A stretch of DNA of 43,295 bases from Sporosarcina sp. HYO08. Its GTDB lineage: Bacteria > Bacillota > Bacilli > Bacillales_A > Planococcaceae. This document shows positions 1-7,416 of the stretch, piece after piece. A program made the translations under genes and the position numbers. The notes below the pieces were generated by a model that saw only the letters and a program-made list of their open reading frames with translations, did no database searches and was not told the origin of the DNA. The stretch lies in contig NZ_LPUT01000005.1 in the NCBI RefSeq assembly GCF_001563475.1, positions 1 through 43,295 on the forward strand, read 5' to 3'. Every line of letters starts with the position of its first letter. Positions within the stretch are counted from its first letter, which is position 1.

Positions 1-127
1 CTCAAGATGAGATTTCCCATTACATTTGTAAGTAAGATCCCTCAAAGATGATGAGGTGGATAGGTCTGGGGTGGAAGCACGGCGACGTGTGGAGCTGACA
101 GATACTAATCGATCGAGGACTTAACCT
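1..127 (+). rRNA. rrl: 23S ribosomal RNA, 3' end (partial)
   Basis: The first ~127 bases are the 3' end of 23S rRNA. The stretch around 70-126, ending GATCGAGGACTTAACC, is the highly conserved terminal helix region of Bacillales 23S genes. The gene is cut by the left edge. It is followed by a 5S gene in the usual 23S-5S order; the ~70-base spacer contains no tRNA. Confidence 0.95.
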
Positions 128-200
128 TATTTAAAAAGACATGATTACGATTATGCATCCAATGTTTGTTTTATTCAGTTTTGAGCGAACAAGCTCATAG

Positions 201-316
201 TCTGGTGCCGATGGCGAAGAGGTCACACCCGTTCCCATACCGAACACGGAAGTTAAGCTCTTCAGCGCCGATGGTAGTTGGGGGCTTCCCCCTGCAAGAG
301 TAGGACGTCGCCAGGC
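201..316 (+). rRNA. rrf: 5S ribosomal RNA
   Basis: This ~116-base gene starts TCTGGTGCCGATGGCGAAGA and ends GACGTCGCCAGGC. The two ends pair to form helix I, and the conserved internal segment CGAACACGGAAGTTAAGC is present. It lies 74 bases after the 23S gene and is closed by an intrinsic terminator, so it is the last gene of this rRNA operon. Confidence 0.96.
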
Positions 317-321
317 GCAAG

Positions 322-350
322 GTCATTGCCAATCGGTGATGGCTTTTTTT
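322..350 (+). terminator. Intrinsic terminator of the rRNA operon
   Basis: A 9-bp stem (GTCATTGCC with GGTGATGGC, including G-U pairs) with a 4-base loop is followed by seven T. The segment from 301 to 357, covering the 5S tail and this terminator, is repeated identically at 782-838. Confidence 0.9.
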
Positions 351-471
351 GTGTTTAAAATTGAAATCAAACCGAAGGTTCTTTGTTCTTGTTTAATAGC
401 GTGCGAGAATGGTGAGGAGTAGTGGAGTTCTAGGAAGCGAAGGCGGGAGGATCGAAGCGAAACATGGTTTT

Positions 472-504
472 GCGTGATTTACACCGAAGGCTGTAAATCA
501 AAGC
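472..504 (+). repeat. Palindromic repeat, copy 1 (GCGTGATTTAC family)
   Basis: Inverted repeat TGATTTACA / TGTAAATCA (9 bp, loop CCGAAGGC) inside the frame GCG...AAGC. Two more copies lie at 610 and 740. No ORF is associated, and I do not recognise the family. It sits in an otherwise gene-free stretch (360-650) that looks like rRNA-flanking DNA. Confidence 0.75.
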
Positions 505-578
505 ACTATGATATACGCGAGAACCGGACTGTCGAAGCTGACGACGAAATCCGCTGCTCATCGCCGTTCGAAGCCAAA

Positions 579-605
579 CGTCAAGATTCGATTAGAATCT
601 TGGCG
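579..605 (+). repeat. Inverted repeat preceding palindromic copy 2
   Basis: An 11-bp stem (CGTCAAGATTC with GAATCTTGGCG, one T-G pair) with a 5-base loop is followed by TTTT. It could act as a weak terminator. The same arrangement, an unrelated-sequence hairpin followed at once by a GCGTGATTTAC palindrome, occurs again at 705-773, so the two hairpins may form one composite repeat unit. Confidence 0.6.
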
Positions 606-609
606 TTTT

Positions 610-643
610 GCGTGATTTACACGTTCTTTGTGTAAATCACAGC
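610..643 (+). repeat. Palindromic repeat, copy 2
   Basis: Perfect 11-bp inverted repeat GTGATTTACAC / GTGTAAATCAC with loop GTTCTTT. It keeps the outer GC...AGC bases of the other copies and is followed by CACAGGTTTTT, similar to CAAGGGTTTT after copy 3. It directly precedes the broken 5S copy. Confidence 0.8.
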
Positions 644-653
644 ACAGGTTTTT

Positions 654-797
654 ACACGGAAGTTAAGCTCGCGCGCCGATGGTAGTTGGGGGCTTCCCCC
701 TGCAAAACAAAAAGGTTCCACTAAAACCTTTTTGTTTCTGCGTGATTTACGCGTTTTTTGCGTAAATCTAAGCAAGGGTTTTAGGACGTCGCCAGGC
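654..797 (+). pseudogene. Truncated and interrupted 5S rRNA copy
   Basis: Bases 654-705 repeat the middle of the intact 5S gene (source 244-297; four bases TTCA are replaced by GC). Bases 782-797 repeat its last 16 bases. Between them sits a 76-base insert replacing only GAG, made of one hairpin plus a GCGTGATTTAC palindrome. The first ~43 bases of 5S are missing. The terminator copy downstream is identical to the functional one. It cannot fold as 5S and is best read as a relic of an rRNA repeat that received a palindromic insertion. Confidence 0.85.
705..773 (+). repeat. Composite hairpin insert in the 5S relic, with palindromic copy 3
   Basis: First hairpin (705-737): 13-bp perfect stem AAACAAAAAGGTT / AACCTTTTTGTTT with a 7-base loop. 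Second (740-773): GATTTACGC / GCGTAAATC with loop GTTTTTT, a third copy of the family. Compared with copy 2, TTTACAC/GTGTAAA has become TTTACGC/GCGTAAA, so both arms changed together and pairing is kept. Confidence 0.75.
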
Positions 798-802
798 GCA
801 AG

Positions 803-831
803 GTCATTGCCAATCGGTGATGGCTTTTTTT
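803..831 (+). terminator. Duplicate of the rRNA operon terminator
   Basis: Same stem-loop and T-tract as at 322-350. It is part of a 57-base block (782-838) identical to 301-357. It presently terminates no recognisable gene. Confidence 0.75.
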
Positions 832-909
832 GTGTTTATAAATAGAATCCAATTAAGGTATGCTGAAAATGATATTGCCTAAATTGGAAAAAACGACTTG
901 AAAATGTGC

Positions 910-1340
910 CGGGTTATTCTCAAAACATGTCGGGTTTCCCTCATGCTCACTTGAGTTCCCCGAATCTATGTAGGTTTCCCTCAATACACATTGAGTTTCC
1001 CTGAACAACTCCCGAGTTGCCCTCAATACACATTGAGTTTCCCTGAACAACTCCCAAGTTGCCCTCAATACACATTGAGTTTCCCTGAACAACTCCCGAG
1101 TTGCCCTCAATACACATTGAGTTTCCCTGAACAACTCCCGAGTTGCCCTCAATACACATTGAGTTTCCCTGAACAACTCCCGAGTTGCCCTCAATACACA
1201 TTGAGTTTCCCTGAACAACTCCCAAGTTGCCCTCATGCCTACTTGAGTTTCCCGAATCTATGTGAGTTTCTCTAAACAACTACCGAGTTGCTCCTATACT
1301 TATTTAAGTCTCCCTAAAACCAAGTAAATTACTCCAAAAA
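910..1340. repeat. Degenerate 21-bp tandem array with a 42-bp higher-order core
   Basis: About 20 head-to-tail units of 21 bp, each with a core close to GAGTTTCCCT. In the centre two diverged units, GAGTTTCCCTGAACAACTC-type and GAGTTGCCCTCAATACACA-type, are amplified together as a nearly perfect 42-bp repeat (about six copies). Flanking units are progressively degenerate on both sides. Because 21 is divisible by three, several frames stay open through the array. These repetitive ORFs have no ribosome binding sites and are not counted as genes. A related short array lies at 26716-26778. Confidence 0.88.
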
Positions 1341-1473
1341 TGTTTAGCATTCAAAAAGAGAAAACTCAACAAGCTAATCCCATACGATTTTCGCAACATT
1401 TTTCATATTTCGACGCTAAATCCCTTGAAATCATAAGCTACGAACGTTACGATTCAAGGAAGAGGTGGTTGTC

Positions 1474-2001
1474 TTGCAGATGGTTTTAATTATTTTTGCC
1501 ATTAATATTGTCTATGTAACATTCTTTACGGTACGCATGATTTTAACCTTAAAAGGGTATAGGTATATTGCGGCAGTTGTAAGCGTTGTAGAAGTTATTA
1601 TTTATGTAGTGGGCCTAGGTTTAGTCCTTGAAAATTTAAATGAAATTCAAAACCTTATAGCCTATGCGATCGGATATGGATGTGGTGTTGTCGTGGGTTC
1701 AAAAATTGAAGAGAAGATGGCACTCGGTTATATAACTGTAAATGTGATCACGGCCGAAAAAGATTTAAAACTACCGAAAATCTTAAGAGATAAAGGGTAC
1801 GGCGTAACGGATTGGTCCGCAAATGGACTGGATGGAGACCGTTCCGCATTACAAATCCTCACTCCGCGAAAATATGAGTTACAGCTATATGCGACGATTA
1901 AAGAACATGATCCAAGAGCATTCATTATTGCGTACGAGGCAAAAACGATCCATGGCGGTTTCTGGGTAAAAACCGTCCGGAAAGGAAAGTTGTTTAAGTG
2001 A
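1474..2001 (+). CDS. yebE: DUF2179/UPF0316 membrane protein, YebE-like
   Basis: A protein of ~175 residues with three hydrophobic segments in the first ~75 residues (the first just after the N-terminus, the next two within ~36-75), then a soluble C-terminal domain. The layout and the phrase [20 protein letters not shown] match UPF0316/DUF2179 membrane proteins. I prefer the TTG start because AGGTGG lies five bases upstream; an upstream GTG (1465) and a downstream ATG (1480) are alternatives. It overlaps the next gene by four bases (GTGA) and precedes the pur operon, as B. subtilis yebE does. Function is unknown; a role in ion or nucleotide-linked signalling is speculation. Confidence 0.85.
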   Translation: MQMVLIIFAINIVYVTFFTVRMILTLKGYRYIAAVVSVVEVIIYVVGLGLVLENLNEIQNLIAYAIGYGCGVVVGSKIEEKMALGYITVNVITAEKDLKLPKILRDKGYGVTDWSANGLDGDRSALQILTPRKYELQLYATIKEHDPRAFIIAYEAKTIHGGFWVKTVRKGKLFK

Positions 2002-2189
2002 GCCGAAAAAAAGTAGTTTGGTTTGAAGTGCAGGATGGAGAAACAATCGCTGCGTGTTTAGAAAGAATGAAAAAAGAAGGTTACACTGCAGTTGCTAGAA
2101 AGGAAGAACCGCTATTTGAAGAGGTTGATGGTACATTCGTTCCAGTAAAACAAATAATAAAATTTAAAGGATCTTTATCTGAGTCATAA
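1998..2189 (+). CDS. yebG: NETI-motif small protein, YebG-like
   Basis: A 63-residue protein starting at a GTG that overlaps the previous stop codon, so the two are translationally coupled. It carries the motif region [17 protein letters not shown], corresponding to the NETI motif of the YebG family, and an acidic second half. In B. subtilis yebG also lies between yebE and purE. No catalytic residues are recognisable. Function unknown. A strong dyad just after the stop probably ends this two-gene unit. Confidence 0.85.
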   Translation: MSRKKVVWFEVQDGETIAACLERMKKEGYTAVARKEEPLFEEVDGTFVPVKQIIKFKGSLSES

Positions 2190-2197
2190 ATCTGCCG

Positions 2198-2245
2198 AAA
2201 AGACGAACATTTATATTGTTGCTTATTACAATGTTCGTCTTTTTC
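2198..2245 (+). promoter_or_regulatory. PurR box pair (inverted), doubling as yebG terminator
   Basis: The 14-base arms AAAAGACGAACATT and AATGTTCGTCTTTT are perfect inverted complements. Each contains the PurR PurBox core CGAACATT (family consensus AWWWCCGAACWWT). The CGAA and TTCG cores are 26 bases apart, and TTCG is 9 bases before the -35 box, which matches the B. subtilis purE control region as I remember it. With its terminal T-run the dyad can also be an intrinsic terminator for yebG. Confidence 0.75.
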
Positions 2246-2246
2246 G

Positions 2247-2275
2247 TTGACGTACTCTATTCCTATTGGTAAAAT
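2247..2275 (+). promoter_or_regulatory. Sigma-A promoter of the pur operon
   Basis: TTGACG, a 17-base spacer, then TAAAAT. Transcription would start near 2282, just before the riboswitch aptamer. The PurR boxes lie directly upstream. Confidence 0.8.
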
Positions 2276-2290
2276 TGTAGAGTAAAAAGA

Positions 2291-2361
2291 ACCCACATAT
2301 ATACTTAAGAATTGGCTTAAGTGTTTCTACCAAGACACCGTAATGTCTGGACTATGCGGGA
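2291..2361 (+). promoter_or_regulatory. Guanine-class purine riboswitch aptamer
   Basis: P1 pairs CCCACATA with TATGCGGG (one mismatch). P2 is ACTTAAG / CTTAAGT. J2/3 contains the conserved GTTTCTACC, P3 is AGACA / TGTCT with loop CCGTAA, and J3/1 reads GGACTATG. The C in GACTATG is the specificity base that pairs with guanine or hypoxanthine; adenine switches carry T there. It heads the leader of purE. Confidence 0.92.
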
Positions 2362-2432
2362 AAGCGACTTTTAGGATATTTGCGTCAAATATGTCGATAC
2401 TATGGTTGACCACATCTTTGCGCATCTTACAT

Positions 2433-2489
2433 TCCTCGAACGTACAGCTTTTCGCACATAATGGTGAAGCGTATATTCGAGGATTTTTG
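2433..2489 (+). terminator. Riboswitch-controlled attenuator with antiterminator
   Basis: TCCTCGAA pairs with TTCGAGGA, followed by TTTTT, and the stem continues inward (GTAC/GTAT region). The competing structure is visible: GCGGGAAAGC (2356-2365), which contains the 3' strand of aptamer P1, pairs with GCTTTTCGC (2447-2455) with one bulge. Guanine binding should hold P1, free the terminator and stop transcription before purE. Without ligand the antiterminator should form. This is inference from pairing. Confidence 0.82.
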
Positions 2490-2582
2490 TTTTTAAGTAT
2501 AAAGTTAAAAATCATATTTGATGAATGAAACAAGATGTTTTATGAATTACTATTTATTATTTAATTGAGGAGCGGATTTGTA

Positions 2583-3071
2583 GTGGAACCAAAAGTTGGT
2601 GTGATCATGGGAAGTAAAAGTGATTGGGAAACAATGAAGCATGCCTGCGATATTTTAGATGAACTTGACGTTCCATATGAGAAAAAGGTGGTTTCCGCAC
2701 ATCGCACGCCAGATTTCATGTTTGAATATGCCGAACAAGCACACGGCAGAGGAATACATATTATTATTGCGGGCGCAGGGGGAGCTGCACATCTTCCGGG
2801 TATGGTTGCGGCTAAAACAATCCTTCCTGTCATTGGTGTACCAGTTCAATCAAAAGCATTAAATGGTATGGACTCTTTACTTTCGATCGTTCAGATGCCA
2901 GGTGGTGTTCCAGTGGCGACAGTATCGATTGGAAAAGCAGGTGCTACGAATGCAGGTCTGTTGGCAGCGCAAATGTTAAGTGTACATGACGGGGAACTGC
3001 TAAAAAGGCTTCAACGACGCCGGGACGAAATGCGCGATGCCGCTTTAGAAAGCAGTGGTGAACTACAATGA
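2583..3071 (+). CDS. purE: N5-carboxyaminoimidazole ribonucleotide mutase PurE
   Basis: First gene of the purine operon; converts N5-CAIR, made by PurK, to CAIR. The 162-residue length is typical of class I PurE. Family signatures are present in order: [10 protein letters not shown] near the N-terminus, SAHRTP with the catalytic His, [12 protein letters not shown], and [20 protein letters not shown] chose GTG 2583 because GAGGAG lies ten bases upstream and translation then begins [14 protein letters not shown]; an in-frame TTG at 2565 lies before the ribosome binding site. Its stop overlaps the purK start (ATGA). Regulation is by the PurR boxes and the guanine riboswitch upstream. Confidence 0.96.
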   Translation: MEPKVGVIMGSKSDWETMKHACDILDELDVPYEKKVVSAHRTPDFMFEYAEQAHGRGIHIIIAGAGGAAHLPGMVAAKTILPVIGVPVQSKALNGMDSLLSIVQMPGGVPVATVSIGKAGATNAGLLAAQMLSVHDGELLKRLQRRRDEMRDAALESSGELQ

Positions 3072-4189
3072 AAACAATTTTACCTGGACAAACAATTGGC
3101 ATCATTGGCGGTGGTCAGCTTGGTCGAATGATGGGACTTGCCGCAAAGGAAGCCGGTTTTAAAATAGCAGTGCTGGATCCAACGGAAAATTCCCCTTGTG
3201 GTCAAATTGCAGATGTTCAAATTGTTGCGCCTTATAACGATGAGATTGCATTAAAAGAACTCGGGGAAGTAAGTGATGTCATCACCTTCGAATTTGAGAA
3301 CATTGACTATGAGGGATTAAAACGTCTTTCAGAAATCGCCTATATTCCACAAGGTGCAGAACTCGTTCGCATAACGCAAAATCGCATAAATGAAAAAGCC
3401 GAAATCCGTGCATCAGGCGCACCAGTTGCGAACTATGTTACGGCTGAAAATTTCGAGGAACTGACAGAGACAATTGACCAAGTTGGTTTCCCGTTTATCG
3501 TGAAAACTGCATTCGGCGGTTATGACGGTAAAGGACAAGTAAAGGTAGACAGTGCAGAAAATCTTCATGAAGCAGCAGCGCTTTTTGAACATTCGGCATG
3601 TATTGCAGAAGCTTTTGTACCGTTCACTAAAGAAATTTCAGTCATTATTCAAAGGAATGCTGCTGGGGAATCTTACTGCTTACCGATTGCGGAAAACATT
3701 CATAAGCATCACATTCTACATGAATCGATTGTGCCAGCACGTGTCGATGAGAAAGTAATTCAGCAAGCTCAAGAAGCAGCTACCAAAATCGCAGATCATT
3801 TAGCGCTTGTCGGTACACTAGCAGTTGAAATGTTTGTCCTTGCAAATGATGAAATTGTCATCAATGAGCTTGCACCACGTCCACATAACTCAGGACACTA
3901 CTCGATTGAAGCATGTAACGTTTCGCAGTTCCATCAGCATATCCGGGCAGTGTGCGGTTGGCCGCTCCGAAAACCAAAACTTTGGGCACCATCGATTATG
4001 GTAAATGTCCTAGGCGAGCACGTGGAGCCGTTAACAAAAATGATTCCGAAATATCCTGATTGGTCTATTCACCTTTATGGCAAGGCTGAGGCTAAGGAAA
4101 AGCGAAAAATGGGACATGTTACGATTATGACAGATCATATTGAAAATACATTAGAAGAAATCGAAAAAACAGGAATTTGGTCAAAATAA
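3068..4189 (+). CDS. purK: N5-carboxyaminoimidazole ribonucleotide synthase PurK
   Basis: ATP-grasp enzyme of 373 residues that carboxylates AIR with bicarbonate and ATP to give N5-CAIR for PurE. Visible are the N-terminal loop [12 protein letters not shown] (residues ~11-22), the glycine-rich ATP-grasp loop GGYDGKGQ (~157-164), the metal and substrate site [14 protein letters not shown] (~275), and the C-terminal KRKMGHV. All key motifs are intact. It is translationally coupled to purE. In B. subtilis purB and purC follow; here only 63 bases separate it from purS. Confidence 0.96.
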   Translation: MKTILPGQTIGIIGGGQLGRMMGLAAKEAGFKIAVLDPTENSPCGQIADVQIVAPYNDEIALKELGEVSDVITFEFENIDYEGLKRLSEIAYIPQGAELVRITQNRINEKAEIRASGAPVANYVTAENFEELTETIDQVGFPFIVKTAFGGYDGKGQVKVDSAENLHEAAALFEHSACIAEAFVPFTKEISVIIQRNAAGESYCLPIAENIHKHHILHESIVPARVDEKVIQQAQEAATKIADHLALVGTLAVEMFVLANDEIVINELAPRPHNSGHYSIEACNVSQFHQHIRAVCGWPLRKPKLWAPSIMVNVLGEHVEPLTKMIPKYPDWSIHLYGKAEAKEKRKMGHVTIMTDHIENTLEEIEKTGIWSK

Positions 4190-4252
4190 GCTTTACGTTT
4201 CAAATAGAACATGCTTTATTCAAATAACTTAATCATTTAGGAGGAAGAAAAT

Positions 4253-4507
4253 ATGACGAAAGTAAACGTATACGTAACACTCCGTGAAAGTGTTGTAGAT
4301 CCACAAGGAACGGCTGCAAAACAAGCACTTCAAGCAATCGGCTACGATGAGGTTGAAAGTGTACGAATTGGAAAGTTGATCGAGCTTGAATTAGAAGGCA
4401 CTGCGAATGAAATTGATACACGCGTAAAAGAAATGTGCGATAAGTTATTAGTCAATAAAGTCATTGAAGACTATCGGTATGAAATCGAGGAGGTCGCGGG
4501 CAAATGA
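4253..4507 (+). CDS. purS: FGAM synthase subunit PurS
   Basis: An 84-residue protein matching PurS over its whole length (VYVTLRESVVDPQGTAAKQA at the N-terminus, VIEDYRYEIEEV at the C-terminus). PurS bridges PurL and PurQ in the three-subunit formylglycinamidine ribonucleotide synthase of Gram-positive bacteria. It is preceded by GGAGG and overlaps purQ by four bases (ATGA). Its good conservation suggests the PurLSQ complex still assembles despite the changes in PurQ. Confidence 0.95.
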   Translation: MTKVNVYVTLRESVVDPQGTAAKQALQAIGYDEVESVRIGKLIELELEGTANEIDTRVKEMCDKLLVNKVIEDYRYEIEEVAGK

Positions 4508-5190
4508 AGTTCGCTATTTTAACTTTCCCGGGATCGGGTAGCGATGTAGATCTATACCATGCAATTCATGAAGTGTTAGGTCAAGAAGCAGAATATGTCC
4601 GACATACTGAATCAGACTTAAGTGATTTCGATGCTGTGCTTATTCCAAGTGGTGCTTCTTATGGAGATTATTTACGACCAGGCGCACTTGCGCTGAGTAC
4701 ACCAGTGATCGAAAGCCTAAAAGAATTTGCAGCTTCCGGTAAGCCAGTAGTCGGTGTTGGAAATGGCTTTCAAATTTTGACAGAAGCAGGATTACTGCCG
4801 GGCGCTTTCCTTCGAAATAAAGGATTGAAATTCCGTTCAGGCAATACAAAACTAACAGTGCAAAACGCAGAAACGATTTTTACATCGGAGTATGAACAAG
4901 GGCAAGAAATTTCGATTCCTTTTGCGCATGAATATGGTAATTATTTTGTCGATGAACAAACGATTACGGAACTCAAAAATGATCAGCGCATTGTCTTCAC
5001 GTATGCAAATGACAATGTAGATGGCAGCACGGAAGCAATTGCGGGAGTTTTGAATGAACAAGGAAATGTTCTGGGCATGATGCCCCTTCCTGACCGTGCG
5101 GTAGAGGAAATCATTGGTGGAACGGATGGATTACCTCTCTTCAATTCAATTGTGAAAAGGTGGAGTGAACAAAATGTCAGCCAAGCATGA
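4504..5190 (+). CDS. purQ: FGAM synthase subunit PurQ with degenerate glutaminase triad
   Basis: A full-length (228-residue) class I amidotransferase homologue, normally the subunit that takes ammonia from glutamine for PurL. Scaffold motifs align with B. subtilis Pur[53 protein letters not shown]. In the family these read VLPGSNCD, PGGFSYGDYLRCGA, LGVCNGFQIL, VAHGEGNFY, GMMPHPERAV. The nucleophile Cys86 is Gly (codon 4759-4761), the catalytic His near 195 is Leu and the Glu two residues later is Asp, so all three catalytic residues are replaced. The frame is intact from start to stop. It probably cannot hydrolyse glutamine and may be kept as a structural subunit. The ATG overlaps purS; the purL start lies within its 3' end. 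Confidence 0.9.
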   Translation: MKFAILTFPGSGSDVDLYHAIHEVLGQEAEYVRHTESDLSDFDAVLIPSGASYGDYLRPGALALSTPVIESLKEFAASGKPVVGVGNGFQILTEAGLLPGAFLRNKGLKFRSGNTKLTVQNAETIFTSEYEQGQEISIPFAHEYGNYFVDEQTITELKNDQRIVFTYANDNVDGSTEAIAGVLNEQGNVLGMMPLPDRAVEEIIGGTDGLPLFNSIVKRWSEQNVSQA

Positions 5191-7402
5191 ACCAACTGCA
5201 AAGCAAATTAAAGAAGAAAAATTGTATCGCCAAATGGGAATGACCGACGAGGAGTTTCAACTAGCGGAAGAAAAACTAGGTCGTCTTCCAAACTATACAG
5301 AAACAGGTCTTTTTTCTGCGCTTTGGTCTGAACATTGCTCTTATAAAAGTTCGAAACCTGTTCTGCGTAAATTCCCAACGGAGGGCACACGTGTACTTCA
5401 AGGGCCTGGCGAAGGTGCGGGGATTGTAGATATTGGTGATAACCAAGCTGTTGTCTTTAAAATGGAATCCCATAACTCTCCATCAGCGATTGAGCCATTC
5501 ATCGGTGCTGCAACAGGTGCGGGTGGCGTGTTGCGTGATGTGTTTTCCATGGGGGCACGTCCGGTGGCACTTGTGAACTCTTTACGTTTCGGGGATTTGT
5601 CTGAAGCGCGCGACCGTTATTTGTTTGAAGAAGCAGTTGCAGGAATTGCAAGCTACGGCAATAAGATTGGGATTCCAACGATTGCGGGCGAAGTACAATT
5701 CGATCAATGCTATTCAAAGCGTCCACTCGTCAATGCGATGGCAGTTGGCTTGTTAAACCATGAAGATATTCAAAAAGGCGTCGCTTCAGGTGTAGGAAAT
5801 ACAGTCATGTACGCTGGAGCAAAAACTGGACGCGATGGTATTCATGGGGCCACAATGTCTTCATCTGAAGTATCAGTAGAGGAGGAAGCGGAACTGCCAG
5901 TTATGCAAGCGGGTGATCCGTTCCTGGAGAAACTTGTAATGGAAGCTTGTTTGGAACTCGTGAAATCTGATGCGCTAATTGGTATTCAAGATATGGGCGC
6001 GGCAGGTCTAACTTCTTCTGCTGCTGAAATGGCATCGAAAGCTGGATATGGGGTTGAGTTAAATCTCGATTTTGTACCACAACGTGAAAAAGGCATGACA
6101 GCATATGAAATGATGTTGTCTGAGTCGCAAGAACGTATGCTGATCGTTGTGAAGAATGGCCGTGAGCAAGAAATCACGGATCTATTTGCGAAATACGATA
6201 TTGAAGCAGTGGCGATCGGAAAAGTTACGGATGATAAAATGCTTCGCCTTCTACATAAAGGAGAAGTCGTTGCGGAAGTGTCAGCAGATGCACTCGCGGA
6301 AGATGCACCTGTTTACCATAAAAAATCTGAAGAACCTGCTTACTATAAAGAATTCCAGTCAATGGAAAACGCCGAACCAGTCGTTGATGATTTAAAAGGA
6401 ACTTTAAAAGAATTACTAAAGCGTCCAACGATTGCATCCAAAGAATGGGTTTACAAACAGTTTGATACACATGCTTTACGCAATACGGTTGTCGCACCAG
6501 GATCTTCTGCCGGCGTTATCCGCGTAGAAGGAACAAACAAAGGACTGGCGATGACGTCTGACTGTAACTCACGCTATGTATATCTTGATCCGGAAATAGG
6601 TGGAAAGATTGCAGTTGCGGAAGCTGCGCGTAATCTCGTTTGTTCGGGAGCAGAGCCAATTGCGATTACAGACTGCTTAAACTTCGGAAGCGCTGATAAG
6701 CCCGAAGTGTTCTGGCAGTTTGAAAAATCAGCTGAAGGTATTTCAGCAGCTTGTCTTTCACTCAATACACCGGTTATTAGCGGGAACGTCTCTTTATCCA
6801 ATGAAGTAAATGGCGTGCCGGTCTATCCGACACCAACAATCGGTATGGTAGGGATCGCACATGACTTGTCTCATGTCATTACGACGGAGTTTAAAAATGC
6901 TGGAGATATTATTTACTTAATTGGTGAAGCAGGCATGGACTTCGGCGGCAGTGAATTGCAACAAATGACAGAAGGAAAAATTTCCGGAAAAGCACCGGCG
7001 ATTGATCTTGAAGTGGAAGCACAACGTCAAAAAGAATTGCTTGCAGCGATTCAAGAAGGACTTGTACAATCTGCAACAGATCTTTCAGAAGGCGGATTTG
7101 CGATTGCACTTTGTGAAAAAGCATTTGGCGCCGAAGGTTTAGGTGCTGGCGTAACAATTAATGGATCTGCCGTAACAGCATTATTTAGTGAAACACAATC
7201 CCGTTTCCTTGTGACGGTTAAAGAAGAGCAAGCGGCTGCATTTGAAGCTGCTGTCAAAGATGCGGTAAAGATCGGTATTGTAACGGATCAAAACGAAATT
7301 GTAATTAAAGGTGAAAATGAAACGCTCATCGAAGGGTCTGTTGATGAGTTCCGTTCCGAGTGGACAGGGGCCATCCAACGCTTGCTAAACCCGAGGGCTT
7401 AA
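5174..7402 (+). CDS. purL: FGAM synthase large subunit PurL (small type)
   Basis: A 742-residue small-type PurL, the same length as B. subtilis PurL. It makes FGAM from FGAR, ATP and ammonia. Matches run throughout, including [20 protein letters not shown] at the N-terminus, [13 protein letters not shown] and the long AIR-synthase-like second half. Odd points: the near-invariant SHNHPSA reads SHNSPSA (His to Ser), GGNVSLYNE reads SGNVSLSNE, and APGSDAG reads APGSSAG. I start at ATG 5174, placed ~7 bases after AGGTGGAG; the upstream GTG (5165) lies within that ribosome binding site. The end overlaps the ancestral 5' end of purF. Confidence 0.94.
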   Translation: MSAKHEPTAKQIKEEKLYRQMGMTDEEFQLAEEKLGRLPNYTETGLFSALWSEHCSYKSSKPVLRKFPTEGTRVLQGPGEGAGIVDIGDNQAVVFKMESHNSPSAIEPFIGAATGAGGVLRDVFSMGARPVALVNSLRFGDLSEARDRYLFEEAVAGIASYGNKIGIPTIAGEVQFDQCYSKRPLVNAMAVGLLNHEDIQKGVASGVGNTVMYAGAKTGRDGIHGATMSSSEVSVEEEAELPVMQAGDPFLEKLVMEACLELVKSDALIGIQDMGAAGLTSSAAEMASKAGYGVELNLDFVPQREKGMTAYEMMLSESQERMLIVVKNGREQEITDLFAKYDIEAVAIGKVTDDKMLRLLHKGEVVAEVSADALAEDAPVYHKKSEEPAYYKEFQSMENAEPVVDDLKGTLKELLKRPTIASKEWVYKQFDTHALRNTVVAPGSSAGVIRVEGTNKGLAMTSDCNSRYVYLDPEIGGKIAVAEAARNLVCSGAEPIAITDCLNFGSADKPEVFWQFEKSAEGISAACLSLNTPVISGNVSLSNEVNGVPVYPTPTIGMVGIAHDLSHVITTEFKNAGDIIYLIGEAGMDFGGSELQQMTEGKISGKAPAIDLEVEAQRQKELLAAIQEGLVQSATDLSEGGFAIALCEKAFGAEGLGAGVTINGSAVTALFSETQSRFLVTVKEEQAAAFEAAVKDAVKIGIVTDQNEIVIKGENETLIEGSVDEFRSEWTGAIQRLLNPRA

Positions 7403-7416
7403 AGGAGGAGTGCAGC

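Noticed and set aside
128..200. tRNA gene in the 23S-5S spacer
   Set aside because: Too short (about 73 bases, A+T-rich) and no cloverleaf or TTCGA arm.
853..1279. Long repetitive ORFs on both strands through the tandem array
   Set aside because: They exist because 21 is a multiple of three. No ribosome binding sites or protein-like conservation; products are pure repeats.
910..1340. CRISPR array
   Set aside because: There are no unique spacers; every position repeats at 21 or 42 bases, and no cas genes are nearby.
2343..2528. ORF in the purE leader
   Set aside because: It runs through the riboswitch and attenuator hairpin, has no ribosome binding site, and the RNA structure explains the sequence.
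5208..7378. Antisense ORFs within purL and other core genes
   Set aside because: Shadow frames of strongly conserved genes, without ribosome binding sites.
7360..7416. Upstream GTG as the purF start
   Set aside because: It would keep the catalytic Cys but has no ribosome binding site and lies in purL. GTG 7417 has AAAGGAGGAG at ideal distance. Not fully excluded.
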